Positions 8,724-19,344 of a stretch of 64,000 nucleotides of DNA are shown in pieces. Origin of the DNA: Ensifer adhaerens (GTDB taxonomy: Bacteria > Pseudomonadota > Alphaproteobacteria > Rhizobiales > Rhizobiaceae); the NCBI RefSeq assembly GCF_013283195.1, contig NZ_JABEKT010000001.1:594795-658794 (forward strand), read 5' to 3'. The translations under genes and the position numbers were made by a program. The notes under the pieces are model-generated. The model saw only the letters and a program-made list of their open reading frames with translations, made no database searches and had not been told where the DNA came from. Each line of letters begins with the position of its first letter. The first letter of the stretch is position 1.

Positions 8724-8868
8724 TCTGTTCGCATCTCGCGATCCATGTGCTTTGCAATGTGCCGGCGGCTCGTCCGCATGGCGCATTGGTGTCTGGCACT
8801 TCGCGTCGGCCCGGACTGGCGCCGGCTGCAAAGCATGGTAAATTGCCGCCTCCCGAGGAGGATCGCGC

Positions 8869-9480
8869 ATGACCATGACGTCCCTGCTTATCTTTGCCGG
8901 CGCCTTGCTGGTTGCGGCCGGATCGCCCGGGCCGAGTGTCGCAGCGCTTGTCGCACGTGTGCTCTCGAAGGGCGCGCGCGACGTGCTGCCCTTCCTCGTG
9001 GCGCTCTGGATCGGCGAGGCCATCTGGCTGTCGTTTGCGGTGGCGGGTCTCGCAGCGATTGCCGAAAGCTTCCATCTGCTGTTCGTCGCCATCAAGTGGT
9101 TGGGCGTCGCCTACCTTCTCTATCTCGCCTGGAAGATGTGGACGGCGGAGCCGGATATGCCCGGCGACAGCCTGCCGCAGTCGCGCTCCGCCTCCAAGCT
9201 GTTCTTCGCCGGCCTGACGGTCACGCTCGGCAATCCCAAGGTGATGATGTTCTACGTTGCGCTGCTGCCGTCGATCATCGATCTGCGCTCGGTGACCCTG
9301 ATCGGCTGGATGCAGCTGGTTGCGACCATGCTGGTGGTTCTGGTCGTGGTCGATCTCGGCTGGGTGACCATGGCTGCCAATGCCCGAAAGCTGCTGAAGA
9401 GCAAGCGCGCCGTTCGCATCGCCAACCGTGCCAGTGCGGGAACCATCGCCGGCGCGGCTGTCGTCATCGCCACCCGTTGA
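8869..9480 (+). CDS. LysE/RhtB family amino-acid exporter
   Basis: A 203-residue inner-membrane protein with about six hydrophobic segments, an N-terminal SPGPSVAALV motif and a mid-protein LTVTLGNPKVMMFYVALLP motif, both diagnostic of the LysE/RhtB exporters. Such proteins export amino acids or their analogues in exchange for protons; the substrate here is unknown. GAGGATC precedes the ATG. It is inserted between ybaB and recR, which are adjacent in many bacteria, and has its own upstream spacer, so it is probably transcribed separately. Confidence 0.88.
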   Translation: MTMTSLLIFAGALLVAAGSPGPSVAALVARVLSKGARDVLPFLVALWIGEAIWLSFAVAGLAAIAESFHLLFVAIKWLGVAYLLYLAWKMWTAEPDMPGDSLPQSRSASKLFFAGLTVTLGNPKVMMFYVALLPSIIDLRSVTLIGWMQLVATMLVVLVVVDLGWVTMAANARKLLKSKRAVRIANRASAGTIAGAAVVIATR

Positions 9481-9587
9481 GTTCTGCTTCGACGCATCTT
9501 TCGGCCCCTGTGCTATCGCGGCCGGAAGCCGCGTCATATTCCGGCAAGGCGATTCCGTTTGTCGGCGATATGGGCTAAAAGCGCCGG

Positions 9588-10193
9588 ATGGCAAAGCGAG
9601 TCACCGGTCCCGAAATCGAAAAACTGATCCAGCTTCTGGCAAAGGTGCCGGGGCTGGGGCCGCGTTCGGCGCGGCGCGCGGCACTGCATCTGGTCAAGAA
9701 GAAGGACCAGCTGCTCGGGCCGCTGGCGGAAGCCATGGGCGAGGCCCATCGCAAGGTGCGCATCTGCTCGTGCTGCGGCAATGTCGATACGATCGACCCC
9801 TGCACGGTCTGCGCCGACGAACGCCGCGACCACACGGTGATCATCGTTGTCGAGGATGTCGCCGATCTCTGGGCGCTGGAGCGTGCCGCAGCCATGAACG
9901 CTGCCTACCACGTGCTCGGCGGCACGCTGTCGCCGCTCGATGGCGTCGGTCCCGATGATCTCAACATCAAGGGGCTGGTGCAGCGCGTGGCCAATGGCGG
10001 TGTGCGCGAGCTGATCATCGCCGTCAACGCCACCGTGGAAGGCCAGACCACCGCCCACTACATCACCGACCAGCTCGAAGGCATGGCGGTGAAGATCACC
10101 CGGCTTGCCCATGGCGTGCCGGTTGGCGGCGAGCTCGACTATCTCGACGAGGGTACGCTGGCTGCCGCCCTTCGTGCCCGCACCTCGATCTGA
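9588..10193 (+). CDS. recR: Recombination mediator RecR
   Basis: The 201-residue protein has the N-terminal helix-hairpin-helix [16 protein letters not shown], a zinc finger with Cys60, Cys63, Cys72 and Cys75, and a Toprim domain ([16 protein letters not shown] onward). RecR works with RecO and RecF to load RecA at single-strand gaps. Length and motif order are normal. It belongs to the dnaX-ybaB-recR neighbourhood although a LysE-type gene lies between. Confidence 0.97.
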   Translation: MAKRVTGPEIEKLIQLLAKVPGLGPRSARRAALHLVKKKDQLLGPLAEAMGEAHRKVRICSCCGNVDTIDPCTVCADERRDHTVIIVVEDVADLWALERAAAMNAAYHVLGGTLSPLDGVGPDDLNIKGLVQRVANGGVRELIIAVNATVEGQTTAHYITDQLEGMAVKITRLAHGVPVGGELDYLDEGTLAAALRARTSI

Positions 10194-10253
10194 CGCCATG
10201 AACGTGCGGGGTCTTCGCCCCGACCGCCCGCGATCCAACCGATAGGGAACCGG

Positions 10254-11492
10254 ATGCTGAGATTTCTATCACTGTCGACCTTGCTGTTCTGCGTTCTCGC
10301 GGGCTTGGCCCAGGCGGCCTCCAAGGCTGAGGTCGAGACCCAGTTTCGCCAGTGGCTTCAGCGCGATCTCTGGCCGGAAGCCGAAAAGTCTGGGGTTTCG
10401 GCACGCTCCTTCAAGGCGGCATTCGCGGACGTGAAGCTCAACTGGGACCTGCCAGACCTAGCACCTCCCGGTTTTCCCAAGCCCAAGGAGCAGAAGCAGA
10501 GCCAGGCGGAGTTTTCCTCGCCCGGCAGCTACTTCTCGGAAAAACGTCTGCAGGGACTGGCGGCAACCGGGCGCAGCCTTGCCTCCACTCACGCCTCCAC
10601 CTTGAAGCGGATCGAGAAGACCTATGGCGTGCCGGCATCGGTGGTCGTGGCGATCTGGGGTCGCGAATCCGGCTTCGGCCGCGCCAAGATCCCCTATCCC
10701 GTCGTCGACGTGCTGGCGACGAAGGCCTTCATGTCGACCCGGCCGGACCTGTTCCGCCGCGAGCTGATCGCCGCCTTGCACATTCTGGAAAGCGGCGACG
10801 TCGAGGAGGCATCGATGCGTGGCTCCTGGGCCGGCGCCATGGGGCAGCCGCAGTTCATGCCGTCGAGCTTCCTGCAATATGCCGTCGATTTCGACGGCGA
10901 CGGTCGCCGCGACATCTGGAATTCGGTTCCAGACAGCCTGGCCTCGATCGCCAACTACCTCGTCAAGAAGGGCTGGCAGCGCGGCCGCGACTGGGGCTTC
11001 GAAGTGTCGATCCCGGCTGGCGTTTCCTGTGCGCAGGAAGGGCCCGATCTCGCCCGGCCGATGTCCGACTGGGCGGCCAAGGGCATCACCCGCATTTCCG
11101 GCAAGGCGTTTCCCTCGCATGAGCTTTCCGCGCCCTCGATGATGCTGGTTCCGGCCGGCACCCACGGGCCCGAGTTCATCGTCACGCCGAATTTCTACGT
11201 GCTCAAGGAGTACAACAACTCCGACCTCTATGCGCTGTTCATCGGCAATTTGGCCGACCGCATCGGCTCAGGCGGTGGTGCGTTCCGCGGCACCTGGGGC
11301 GATGTCGGCAACATGCTGCGCTCGGATGTACTGTCGATGCAGAAGGCGCTGGTCGCCAAGGGCTACGACGTCGGCAAGGCCGACGGTCTTGCCGGCTACA
11401 AGACCCGCCGCTCGCTCGGCGACTGGCAGGCCAAGAACGGTCTGGCGCCGACCTGCTTTCCCGATGCCTCGCTGAAGGCGAAGCTTCGGTAA
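10254..11492 (+). CDS. Lytic murein transglycosylase (MltB family) with C-terminal peptidoglycan-binding domain
   Basis: The 412-residue protein starts with a Sec signal peptide (cleavage near LAQA-AS, residue 22). It has a SLT-like catalytic domain, with catalytic Glu138 in WGRESGFG and the substrate-groove motif MGQPQFMPSSF. It ends in a PG_binding_1 domain (about residues 340-400, SDVLSMQKALVAKGY). It cuts glycan strands in the periplasm, giving 1,6-anhydromuramyl ends. There is no lipobox, so the protein is soluble or loosely bound. It converges on an MFS gene, with a strong hairpin between the two. Confidence 0.93.
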   Translation: MLRFLSLSTLLFCVLAGLAQAASKAEVETQFRQWLQRDLWPEAEKSGVSARSFKAAFADVKLNWDLPDLAPPGFPKPKEQKQSQAEFSSPGSYFSEKRLQGLAATGRSLASTHASTLKRIEKTYGVPASVVVAIWGRESGFGRAKIPYPVVDVLATKAFMSTRPDLFRRELIAALHILESGDVEEASMRGSWAGAMGQPQFMPSSFLQYAVDFDGDGRRDIWNSVPDSLASIANYLVKKGWQRGRDWGFEVSIPAGVSCAQEGPDLARPMSDWAAKGITRISGKAFPSHELSAPSMMLVPAGTHGPEFIVTPNFYVLKEYNNSDLYALFIGNLADRIGSGGGAFRGTWGDVGNMLRSDVLSMQKALVAKGYDVGKADGLAGYKTRRSLGDWQAKNGLAPTCFPDASLKAKLR

Positions 11493-11548
11493 GCGGTCAC
11501 TCTCCTTGGGCGGCGAGCAGTCCGGGCCGTTCGGCTTCGATTGGATGG

Positions 11549-11574
11549 GACTGCGCCCGCGACCGGGCGCAGTC
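11549..11574. terminator. Bidirectional hairpin between convergent genes
   Basis: GACTGCGCCCG-cgac-CGGGCGCAGTC is a perfect 11-bp stem with a four-base loop, between the transglycosylase stop and the stop of the convergent MFS gene. It lacks strong T runs but its position supports two-sided termination. Confidence 0.65.
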
Positions 11575-11576
11575 GG

Positions 11577-13211
11577 TCAGTGCATGTCGACGTCGACTTG
11601 GCGCTTGTAGCGCTCGTAATGGGTCGGAACGATCGTCTGGCGCTCGATCATCCGGTGGACCCGCGGTGGTGCAGCACCCCGATGTAACGCGGTCAGCTTC
11701 TCTCCGACCGAGGCGTCAGCCTGGGTGCGCCGCTGGTTGTGGCGCACATACTCCACCCAGGTCGGCACATGATAGGTTTCCGTCCAGGTCGTCGGGATTT
11801 CGAGATCCCGCATAAGCGCCCAGTGGCCGGCACCGTCGCGGATGCGGATGCGCCGCCGCTCTGCCATGGTCTCCAGGAACTCGGGAATGTCGGCATCGTC
11901 GATCTCGTAATCGATCATGATCACGATCGGTCCGCTGCGGGGTTTCAGGTCCAGTTCGAGCAGCGGCTCGTTGAAGCGGTTGAGCGGATCGAGGTTGAGC
12001 GACTTGAACTCCGGCAAGGGCAGGCGCAGGCCGACGGCCGCGCCCGCCAGCATCAAGAGACAGGAGACGAAAAGCGCGTTGGTGGCGCCATGGAGTTCGG
12101 CCGTCGTGCCCCAGAGCCAGCTGCCGCCGGCAATACCGCCAAAGGTCATGGTCTGGTAGAGCGACAGCGCCCGGCCGACCACCCAGCGTGGGGCCGAAAG
12201 CTGAACAGTGGTGTTGAACAGCGACAGCGCCAGCACCCAGGATGCGCCTGAGGCCAGCAGCATGAGACAGCTCAACCACGCATAGGGGCTGAAGGCAATG
12301 ACGAGGGTGCTTAACGCAAAGCCGCCGAAGGCCACGCGCACGATCGCTTCGCTCGACATCATTTCGCGCAATCTTGCGCTCAGCAACGCCCCGCCGATCG
12401 CGCCGAGCCCGAAGGCGCCGAGCATCAGGCCGTAGGTGAGCGGACCGCCCTTGACGAGATCGCGCGCCACCAGCGGCAGCAGCGCCAGAATGGCGCTTGC
12501 CGACAGGCCGAACAGGAAGCCGCGCACCAGCACCTTGCCGATATTGGGCGACATCACGACATAGCGCAGGCCCGCCGTGATCGCCCGGCCGAGCGTTTCG
12601 CGCGGCAGCGGGCTCATGGTCACTTCGCGTCGCCAGCGCACCAGCGCAAAGAGGATGGCGAAGTAGCTGAGCGTGTTGGCGGCAAAGGCGGCCGCCGCAC
12701 CCGCGGTCGCGACGATCACGCCGCCGATGGCCGGGCCGACGCTGCGGGTGATGTTGAAGCCCATGCTGTTGAGGGCGACGGCCGCCGGCAGGTCGTCGCG
12801 CGGAACCATGTCGCCGACCGAGGCCTGCCAGGACGGGTTGTTGAGCGCGGTGCCGCAGCCGATCAGAAATGTGAAGAGCAGTAGCAGCCAGGGCGTGATG
12901 ATGCCGAGATAGGCGCAGACGGTCAGAAGCGCCGACACCGTCAGCATGAAACACTGGGCCACAAGCATGATCCGCCGCCGGTCGAAATTGTCGGCGAGCG
13001 CACCGGAGACCAGCGAGAACATCATGATGGGAAGCGAGGTCGAGGCCTGCACCAGCGCGACCATGTTGGCCGATGAGGAAATCGACGTCATCAGCCAGGC
13101 GGCGCCGACCGTCTGGATCAGGCCGCCGAAGTTGGAGGCGAGGCTTGCGATCCAGATGGTGCGAAAGATGTCGTGCTTGAAGGGGGCAAGTGGCGAAATA
13201 CGGGTGGGCAC
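11577..13211 (-). CDS. MFS exporter of the MFS_3/EntS-like type with cytoplasmic C-terminal domain
   Basis: This 544-residue protein has about 10-12 membrane segments over residues 15-405 with a DNFDRRRIM loop typical of MFS pumps. A soluble C-terminal extension (about 415-544, GPIVIMIDYEIDDADIPEFLETMAERRR onward) resembles a dimeric alpha/beta ferredoxin-like (ABM-like) domain. Proteins of this build form the transmembrane secretion effector family, which includes siderophore exporters; the substrate is unknown. The start is GTG at 13211 with a GGGAAG/GACGAG upstream region. It is divergent from the rimP-nusA operon. Confidence 0.85.
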   Translation of the reverse strand: MPTRISPLAPFKHDIFRTIWIASLASNFGGLIQTVGAAWLMTSISSSANMVALVQASTSLPIMMFSLVSGALADNFDRRRIMLVAQCFMLTVSALLTVCAYLGIITPWLLLLFTFLIGCGTALNNPSWQASVGDMVPRDDLPAAVALNSMGFNITRSVGPAIGGVIVATAGAAAAFAANTLSYFAILFALVRWRREVTMSPLPRETLGRAITAGLRYVVMSPNIGKVLVRGFLFGLSASAILALLPLVARDLVKGGPLTYGLMLGAFGLGAIGGALLSARLREMMSSEAIVRVAFGGFALSTLVIAFSPYAWLSCLMLLASGASWVLALSLFNTTVQLSAPRWVVGRALSLYQTMTFGGIAGGSWLWGTTAELHGATNALFVSCLLMLAGAAVGLRLPLPEFKSLNLDPLNRFNEPLLELDLKPRSGPIVIMIDYEIDDADIPEFLETMAERRRIRIRDGAGHWALMRDLEIPTTWTETYHVPTWVEYVRHNQRRTQADASVGEKLTALHRGAAPPRVHRMIERQTIVPTHYERYKRQVDVDMH

Positions 13212-13370
13212 CTCGTCTTCCCTCTCGTGTCTTTTGATTGCGATATCGAAGCGGTTCGTTGCCTGTTATAAACCTCGAAGACCGAAGTGCCAGCCGCTGA
13301 AACTTGCCGTCGCATCGATTGACTGTCGCCCGCACCCCGCAGGCGCCTTAGGCGGCCTCCGGTCGAACAC

Positions 13371-13399
13371 CTTGCAATTTGCGGCAACGAGGCGTATAT
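13371..13399 (+). promoter_or_regulatory. Promoter of the rimP-nusA-infB operon
   Basis: CTTGCA and GTATAT are separated by exactly 17 bases, matching the rhizobial housekeeping consensus. The predicted start near 13406 gives a leader of about 80 nt before the rimP start codon, with an intrinsic terminator inside it. Confidence 0.75.
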
Positions 13400-13426
13400 G
13401 GGCCTCAAATTCTTGATCGGTAGATG

Positions 13427-13458
13427 AAGAGTGGGCCCGTCAGGACCCGCTCTTTTTT
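13427..13458 (+). terminator. Intrinsic terminator (candidate attenuator) in the rimP leader
   Basis: AAGAGTGGG pairs with CCCGCTCTT (one G-U pair) around a ten-base loop and runs into six T residues. No plus-strand gene lies between the divergent MFS start and rimP, so this terminator acts on the operon's own leader and not on an upstream transcript. This suggests attenuation or NusA-dependent control. Confidence 0.75.
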
Positions 13459-13486
13459 ATTACCCGGTCCCATGAGGAGACATCGT

Positions 13487-14107
13487 TTGTCCGATCCGAC
13501 AACCGCTGAAAATGAACTTGAACCCCGCCTGATCACCGAAACCGGTCTCGATCAGCGCATTGCCGACATCATCGAACCGGTGCTGATACCGATGGGCTAT
13601 CGCCTGGTGCGCGTGCGCATGTCCGGCCAGAACGGCATGACGCTGCAGATCATGGCCGAGCGCAATGACGGCACCATGACCGTCGAAGATTGCGAAGCGA
13701 TCTCGATGGCCATTTCCCCGGTTCTCGATGTGGAAGATCCGGTCGACAAGGCGTATCATCTGGAAGTGTCGTCGCCCGGCATCGATCGCCCGATGGTTCG
13801 CAAGTCGGATTTCTTCCGCTGGCAGGGTCACCTCCTGAAATGCGAAACCTCGGTGCTGGTCGAGGGCCGCAAGCGTTTCCGTGGTAAGATCGTGTCCGTG
13901 GATGCGGATGGTTTCCAGATCGAGCGCGATCAGCCTGCCTATGGCGAGGAAGCGACGGTCACCATTCCGTTCACCACGCTTGCGGAGGCGCGGTTGATCC
14001 TGACCGACGATCTGATCCGCGACGCCCTGACAGCCGACAAGAAGGCGAAGGCAGCGCGTGCCGCGAACGAGAATTTCGAAGACGAAGATTCACCTATCGA
14101 AGAATAA
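13487..14107 (+). CDS. rimP: Ribosome maturation factor RimP
   Basis: A 206-residue RimP homologue needed for 30S assembly. The N-terminal part has the [18 protein letters not shown] helix and a [13 protein letters not shown] core; the C-terminal half is the Sm-like beta domain, ending in an acidic tail. No ATG fits: the TTG at 13487 has AGGAG seven bases upstream, whereas the ATG at 13472 overlaps that ribosome site. It is the first gene of the rimP-nusA-ylxR-infB block. Confidence 0.93.
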   Translation: MSDPTTAENELEPRLITETGLDQRIADIIEPVLIPMGYRLVRVRMSGQNGMTLQIMAERNDGTMTVEDCEAISMAISPVLDVEDPVDKAYHLEVSSPGIDRPMVRKSDFFRWQGHLLKCETSVLVEGRKRFRGKIVSVDADGFQIERDQPAYGEEATVTIPFTTLAEARLILTDDLIRDALTADKKAKAARAANENFEDEDSPIEE

Positions 14108-14155
14108 AAGCCGGGGCGGTGCTTGAGGCCCCCTGCAACCAGACGGAGACATGAG

Positions 14156-15772
14156 ATGGCAGTCAGTGCTAACCGGCTCGAGCTTCTGCAGATCGCAGAT
14201 GCAGTGGCACGCGAAAAGGTGATCGACCGCGAGATCGTTCTGGCCGCGATGGCCGATGCGATCCAGAAGGCCGCGCGCTCCCGCTATGGTTCGGAATCCA
14301 ACATCCGCGCCGACATCAATTCCAAGACCGGTGAAATTCGCCTGCAGCGTCTCCTGGAAGTGGTCGAGAAGGCGGAAGACTATTCCACCCAGATCCCGCT
14401 CGAACTGGCGCGCGACCGCAACCCGGACGCCAAGCTCGGCGACTTCATTGCCGACCCGCTGCCGCCGATGGATTTCGGCCGTATCGCCGCGCAGTCGGCC
14501 AAGCAGGTCATCGTGCAGAAGGTTCGCGAAGCCGAACGTGACCGCCAGTTCGACGAATTCAAGGATCGCGTCGGCGAGATCGTCAACGGCACCGTCAAGC
14601 GCGTCGAATACGGCAACGTCATCGTCGATCTCGGCCGTGGCGAAGGCATCATCCGTCGCGACGAGATGATCCCGCGCGAGAACATGCGTTACGGCGACCG
14701 CGTTCGTGCCTTCGTCTACGACGTCCGGCGTGAACAGCGCGGCCCGCAGATCTTCCTGTCGCGCACGCATCCGCAGTTCATGGTCAAGCTCTTCACCATG
14801 GAAGTGCCTGAAATCTACGACGGCATTATCCAGATCAAGTCGGTTGCCCGTGACCCGGGTTCGCGCGCCAAGATCGCCGTGATCTCGAACGATAGCTCGA
14901 TCGATCCGGTCGGCGCCTGCGTCGGTATGCGCGGTTCGCGCGTTCAGGCCGTCGTCGGCGAGTTGCAGGGCGAAAAGATCGATATCATTCCGTGGTCGCA
15001 GGACCCGGCATCGTTCATCGTCAACGCGCTGCAGCCGGCGGAAGTCGCCAAGGTCGTTCTCGATGAAGACGCAGAGCGCATCGAAGTCGTGGTTCCGGAC
15101 GAGCAGCTGTCGCTTGCCATCGGCCGCCGCGGCCAGAACGTTCGCCTCGCGTCGCAGCTGACCGGCTGGGATATCGACATCCTCACCGAGCAGGAAGAAA
15201 GCGAACGCCGTCAGAAGGAATTCAACGAGCGCACCAACCTGTTCATGGATTCGCTCGACGTCGACGAAATGGTCGGCCAGGTTCTGGCTTCCGAAGGCTT
15301 TGCCGCCGTCGAGGAGCTTGCCTTTGTCGATCTCGACGAAATCGCTTCGATCGACGGCTTCGACGACGAAACCGCCACCGAAATCCAGACCCGCGCCCGC
15401 GAGTTCCTGGACAGGCTCGAAGCCGAGATGGATGCCAAGCGCAAGGAACTCGGCGTTGCCGACGAACTGCGCACGATCAATGGCCTGACCAGCCCGATGC
15501 TGGTCGCGCTCGGCGAGGAAGGCATCAAGACCATCGAGGACTTTGCCGGTTGCGCCGCCGACGACCTGGTCGGCTGGAGCGAACGCAAGGATGGCGAGAC
15601 CAAGCGCTTCGAGGGCACGTTCTCGAAGTTCGAGGTTTCGCGCGCCGATGCTGAAGCCATGATCGTTCAGGCACGTCTTGCTGCCGGCTGGATCACGGAA
15701 GACGATCTTGCCGTCGAGCAGGAAGAAGAAGAGGCGATCGAGGTTGCCGAAGGCGCGGAACAGGACGCCTGA
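14156..15772 (+). CDS. nusA: Transcription termination/antitermination protein NusA
   Basis: The 538-residue NusA has the N-terminal RNA-polymerase-binding domain, an S1 domain (about 135-200, [22 protein letters not shown]), two KH domains ([18 protein letters not shown] and [16 protein letters not shown]), and two C-terminal acidic repeats (about 355-520). It modulates pausing, intrinsic termination and antitermination. The ATG at 14156 begins the conserved [17 protein letters not shown] segment. Its stop codon overlaps the next start by one base (TGATG), so the genes are translationally coupled. Confidence 0.98.
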   Translation: MAVSANRLELLQIADAVAREKVIDREIVLAAMADAIQKAARSRYGSESNIRADINSKTGEIRLQRLLEVVEKAEDYSTQIPLELARDRNPDAKLGDFIADPLPPMDFGRIAAQSAKQVIVQKVREAERDRQFDEFKDRVGEIVNGTVKRVEYGNVIVDLGRGEGIIRRDEMIPRENMRYGDRVRAFVYDVRREQRGPQIFLSRTHPQFMVKLFTMEVPEIYDGIIQIKSVARDPGSRAKIAVISNDSSIDPVGACVGMRGSRVQAVVGELQGEKIDIIPWSQDPASFIVNALQPAEVAKVVLDEDAERIEVVVPDEQLSLAIGRRGQNVRLASQLTGWDIDILTEQEESERRQKEFNERTNLFMDSLDVDEMVGQVLASEGFAAVEELAFVDLDEIASIDGFDDETATEIQTRAREFLDRLEAEMDAKRKELGVADELRTINGLTSPMLVALGEEGIKTIEDFAGCAADDLVGWSERKDGETKRFEGTFSKFEVSRADAEAMIVQARLAAGWITEDDLAVEQEEEEAIEVAEGAEQDA

Positions 15773-16470
15773 TGGCGACCACCGCATCGACTGACGCTGA
15801 CGCTCTGCCTTCGGACAACGGTCCGAAGGACAAGAGCGGCAGCACCCGGACATGCATCGTCACGCGCGAGAGTGGCTCGCCCGACGATCTGATCCGCTTC
15901 GTCGCCGGACCCGACGGCCGCATCGTTCCCGATCTGAAGCGTCAGCTTCCGGGGCGCGGCTGCTGGATCAAGGCGGAGCGGGCGCTGGTTGAAAAGGCCA
16001 TGGCGAAGAAGCTCTTCGCCCGTGCCTTGAAGGCCGACGTCAAGGTCGATGCGACGCTGGCCGACGACGTGGACAGGCTGCTCGTCGAGCAGCTTGCCGG
16101 CATGATGAACATGGCGCGCAAGGCGGCCCAGTTCATCTCCGGCGCAACGAAGACGGAGCAGGCCGTTCGTGGATTGGCGGCGCTTGCCGTCTTTCACGCG
16201 AGCGATGCGGCCGCCGACGGCGTCCGCAAGATTGACCAGGCCCGCAAGGCAATGAGCTTTGTGGTTGAAGATGAAACGGAAATACCCGCGTTCCGCCCCT
16301 TTTCGGCGGCGGAAATGGAGGGCCTTTTGGGAAGTAATGCTTTTATCCATGCCGCAACGCTTGCAGGGCAGGCGGGTGAGGGTGTAGTGAAGCGCGCAAT
16401 CATGCTCGAAAAGTACCGTGGATCCGTCCCGGTCCGGGCCGAAGGCGGCGCTGGCAAGCCACAGCAATGA
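15772..16470 (+). CDS. YlxR/DUF448 RNA-binding protein with L7Ae-like domain
   Basis: This 232-residue protein joins an N-terminal YlxR domain (CIVTRESGSPDDLIRFVAGPDG, then GRGCWI) to a ribosomal L7Ae-like region (about 100-190, MNMARKAAQFISGATKTEQAV). It always sits between nusA and infB, as here, and is thought to bind RNA or nucleoid components. The first base of its ATG is the last base of the nusA stop. The fused form is typical of alphaproteobacteria. The precise function is not settled. Confidence 0.92.
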   Translation: MATTASTDADALPSDNGPKDKSGSTRTCIVTRESGSPDDLIRFVAGPDGRIVPDLKRQLPGRGCWIKAERALVEKAMAKKLFARALKADVKVDATLADDVDRLLVEQLAGMMNMARKAAQFISGATKTEQAVRGLAALAVFHASDAAADGVRKIDQARKAMSFVVEDETEIPAFRPFSAAEMEGLLGSNAFIHAATLAGQAGEGVVKRAIMLEKYRGSVPVRAEGGAGKPQQ

Positions 16471-16575
16471 CCCGCGTCACCGGCAAAATCCGGCATCGCG
16501 TACATTGTTTGAGACAATTTGGAAGACAGGGTCAGGTGATACGCATCCGGCCCTGATCGCTAGGAACGGAACGGA

Positions 16576-19284
16576 ATGACCGACAACAACGACGACAAGA
16601 CAGGCAGCGCAGCAGGCAAGAAGACGCTGACCCTGAAGCCCTCCGGGGTTTCGCAGGGGACCGTGCGTCAGGACATGGGCCGTGGCCGCACCAAGGCGGT
16701 CGTGGTCGAAACCAAGAAGCGCCCCTTCCATCGCCCCAAGGACGAGCGCCCGATCACGCCGGTGGCCGCGGCTCCCGCTGCCCGGCCGGCCGAGCAGCAG
16801 CGTCCGGCCCAGCCGCAGCCTTCGGGTCGTCCGGCGCCGCAGCCGCAGCAGCATCAGACCCGCCAGGAAGCCAACCAGGCGAACCGTCCGCGCGTCGGCG
16901 TCGTTCTGAACCAGCTTTCCGCCGGTGAGATCGATGCGCGCCGCCGTGCTCTGGCCGAAGCGCAGATCCGCGAAGCGGAAGAAGCGGTCATTCGCGCCGA
17001 GAACGAAGCGCGCCGCAAGCGTGAGGAAGAAGCCCGTCTCCTGCAGGAGAAGGAAGAAGCCGCACGCCGCGCCGCAGAAGAAGCGGCCCGCCCGGCTGTC
17101 GAGCCGGAAGCAAAGGCCGAAGAGGTTGTCGAAGAGCGCCCCGTGGCTGCTCGCGCACCGGCTTCCCCCGAGCGTCGCCCCGACAACCGTCCGCAGGCCG
17201 GAAGGCCCGCTGCCGCGCCGGCAGCTGGAGTTCCGACGCCGGCACCGGCCGGTGCTCTGCGCGGTCGCAAGGTCGACAACGAAAAGGATGACGACCGTAG
17301 CAGCCCACGTCCAGGCGCAGGTCCGGTTCGTGGCAAGGTCGTGCGTCCGGAGCCGGCAAAGCCGGTCACGCGCCCGAAGGGTGACGATGGTCGCCGCCAG
17401 GGCAAGCTCACGCTGACGACCGCTTCCGACGAGGATGCCGGCCAGCGCGCCCGTTCGCTGTCGGCGATGCGTCGCCGCCAGGAAAAGTTCAAGCGCAGCC
17501 AGATGCAGGAGACCCGCGAGAAGATTTCGCGCGAAGTCGTTCTGCCGGAAACCATCACCATTCAGGAACTGTCGCAGCGCATGTCCGAACGGGCCGTTGA
17601 CGTCATCAAGTACCTGATGAAGGAAGGCCAGATGATGAAGCCCGGCGATCTGATCGACGCCGACCTGGCAGAACTCATCGCCGGCGAATTCGGCCACACC
17701 GTCAAGCGCGTCTCCGAGTCCGATGTCGAAGAAGGCATCTTCAACGTCTCCGACGTCGACGAAGAGCTGGAATCGCGTCCGCCGATCGTCACGATCATGG
17801 GTCACGTCGACCACGGCAAGACCTCGCTGCTCGACGCCATCCGTCATGCCAACGTCGTTGCCGGCGAAGCGGGTGGCATCACCCAGCACATCGGCGCCTA
17901 CCAGGTCGAGCAGAACGGTAACAAGATCACCTTCATCGACACCCCCGGCCACGCGGCGTTCACCGCCATGCGTGCCCGCGGCGCCCAGGCGACCGACATT
18001 GCCATCCTGGTGGTGGCGGCCGACGACAGCGTGATGCCGCAGACGATCGAATCCATCAACCACGCCAAGGCGGCTGGTGTTCCGATCATCGTGGCGATCA
18101 ACAAGATCGACAAGCCGACGGCCAATGCCCAGAAGGTTCGCACCGAACTTCTGCAGCACGAAGTCTTCGTCGAATCCATGGGTGGTGAAGTTCTCGACGT
18201 CGAAGTCTCGGCGAAGGCCGGCACCAACCTCGACAAGCTGCTCGAAGCGATCCTGCTTCAGGCCGAAATCCTCGACCTCAAGGCCAATCCGAACCGGACG
18301 GCCGAAGGTACTGTGGTTGAAGCCGAGCTCGACCGTGGCCGCGGTGCGGTTGCGACCGTGCTCGTCCAGAAGGGCACGCTGCGTCCGGGCCAGATCATCG
18401 TTGCCGGCGACCAGTGGGGCCGTGTGCGCGCTCTGGTCAACGACAAGGGTGAACACGTCAAGGAAGCGGGTCCGTCCATGCCGGTCGAAGTTCTCGGCCT
18501 GTCGGGCACGCCGGCAGCGGGCGACAAGTTCGCCGTCGTCGAAAACGAAAGCCGCGCTCGCGAGATCTCGGAATACCGTCTGCGGCTCGCCCGTGACAAG
18601 GCGGTTGCCCGCCAGTCCGGTTCGCGCGGTTCGCTCGAGCAGATGATGACCCAGCTCCAGACCTCTGGTCTCAAGGAGTTCCCGCTCGTCATCAAGGGTG
18701 ACGTGCAGGGCTCGATCGAAGCGATCGCCGGTGCGCTGGACAAGCTCGGAACCGACGAAGTGCGTGCGCGCATCGTCCATTCGGGTGCCGGCGGTATCAC
18801 CGAGTCGGATATCTCGCTCGCAGAAGCTTCGAACGCCGCCATCATCGGCTTCAACGTTCGCGCCAACAACCAGGCCCGTTCGGCAGCCGAGCGTGCAGGC
18901 ATCGAAATCCGCTACTACAACATCATCTACGATCTGGTGGATGACGTTAAGGCGGCGATGTCCGGCCTGCTTTCGCCCGAGCGTCGCGAAACCTTCCTCG
19001 GCAACGCCGAGATCATGGAGGTGTTCAACATCACCAAGGTCGGCAAGGTCGCGGGTTGCCGCGTCACCGAAGGCAAGGTCGAGCGTGGCGTCGGTGTCCG
19101 TCTGGTTCGCGACAACGTCGTCATCCACGAAGGCAAGCTCAAGACGCTCAAGCGCTTCAAGGACGAAGTCTCGGAAGTCAACGTCGGTCAGGAATGCGGT
19201 ATGGCGTTCGAGAACTACGAAGACATCCGCGCCGGCGACACGATCGAGTGCTTCCGCGTCGAACACATCACGCGGACGCTGTAA
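16576..19284 (+). CDS. infB: Translation initiation factor IF-2
   Basis: A 902-residue IF-2. The first 320 residues are a long charged Ala/Glu/Arg/Pro-rich region with helical repeats. Next comes the IF2_N module (about 325-375) and the GTPase domain with G1 GHVDHGKTS (409-417), G3 DTPGHAAF and G4 NKID. Domains II to IV follow and bind fMet-tRNA. It positions initiator tRNA and promotes subunit joining. The ATG at 16576 follows GGAACGGAACGGA. A terminator-like hairpin lies just after the stop codon. Confidence 0.98.
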   Translation: MTDNNDDKTGSAAGKKTLTLKPSGVSQGTVRQDMGRGRTKAVVVETKKRPFHRPKDERPITPVAAAPAARPAEQQRPAQPQPSGRPAPQPQQHQTRQEANQANRPRVGVVLNQLSAGEIDARRRALAEAQIREAEEAVIRAENEARRKREEEARLLQEKEEAARRAAEEAARPAVEPEAKAEEVVEERPVAARAPASPERRPDNRPQAGRPAAAPAAGVPTPAPAGALRGRKVDNEKDDDRSSPRPGAGPVRGKVVRPEPAKPVTRPKGDDGRRQGKLTLTTASDEDAGQRARSLSAMRRRQEKFKRSQMQETREKISREVVLPETITIQELSQRMSERAVDVIKYLMKEGQMMKPGDLIDADLAELIAGEFGHTVKRVSESDVEEGIFNVSDVDEELESRPPIVTIMGHVDHGKTSLLDAIRHANVVAGEAGGITQHIGAYQVEQNGNKITFIDTPGHAAFTAMRARGAQATDIAILVVAADDSVMPQTIESINHAKAAGVPIIVAINKIDKPTANAQKVRTELLQHEVFVESMGGEVLDVEVSAKAGTNLDKLLEAILLQAEILDLKANPNRTAEGTVVEAELDRGRGAVATVLVQKGTLRPGQIIVAGDQWGRVRALVNDKGEHVKEAGPSMPVEVLGLSGTPAAGDKFAVVENESRAREISEYRLRLARDKAVARQSGSRGSLEQMMTQLQTSGLKEFPLVIKGDVQGSIEAIAGALDKLGTDEVRARIVHSGAGGITESDISLAEASNAAIIGFNVRANNQARSAAERAGIEIRYYNIIYDLVDDVKAAMSGLLSPERRETFLGNAEIMEVFNITKVGKVAGCRVTEGKVERGVGVRLVRDNVVIHEGKLKTLKRFKDEVSEVNVGQECGMAFENYEDIRAGDTIECFRVEHITRTL

Positions 19285-19305
19285 GATCCGTCCGATTAGA
19301 AATTG

Positions 19306-19344
19306 TGCGGGCGCCGGGTTATCCTTCGGCGCTCGCATTTTTTT
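19306..19344 (+). terminator. Intrinsic terminator between infB and rbfA
   Basis: TGCGGGCGCCG and CGGCGCTCGCA form an 11-bp stem with one G-U pair around a ten-base loop, followed by seven T residues. It lies between infB and rbfA, genes usually cotranscribed, so rbfA-truB must depend on readthrough or another promoter. Confidence 0.8.

Noticed and set aside
13424-13486. An in-frame ATG upstream of rimP giving a longer RimP
   Set aside because: The extra residues are coded by the terminator hairpin and lack a ribosome site; the TTG at 13487 has AGGAG. Its possible role in leader translation is mentioned in the findings.
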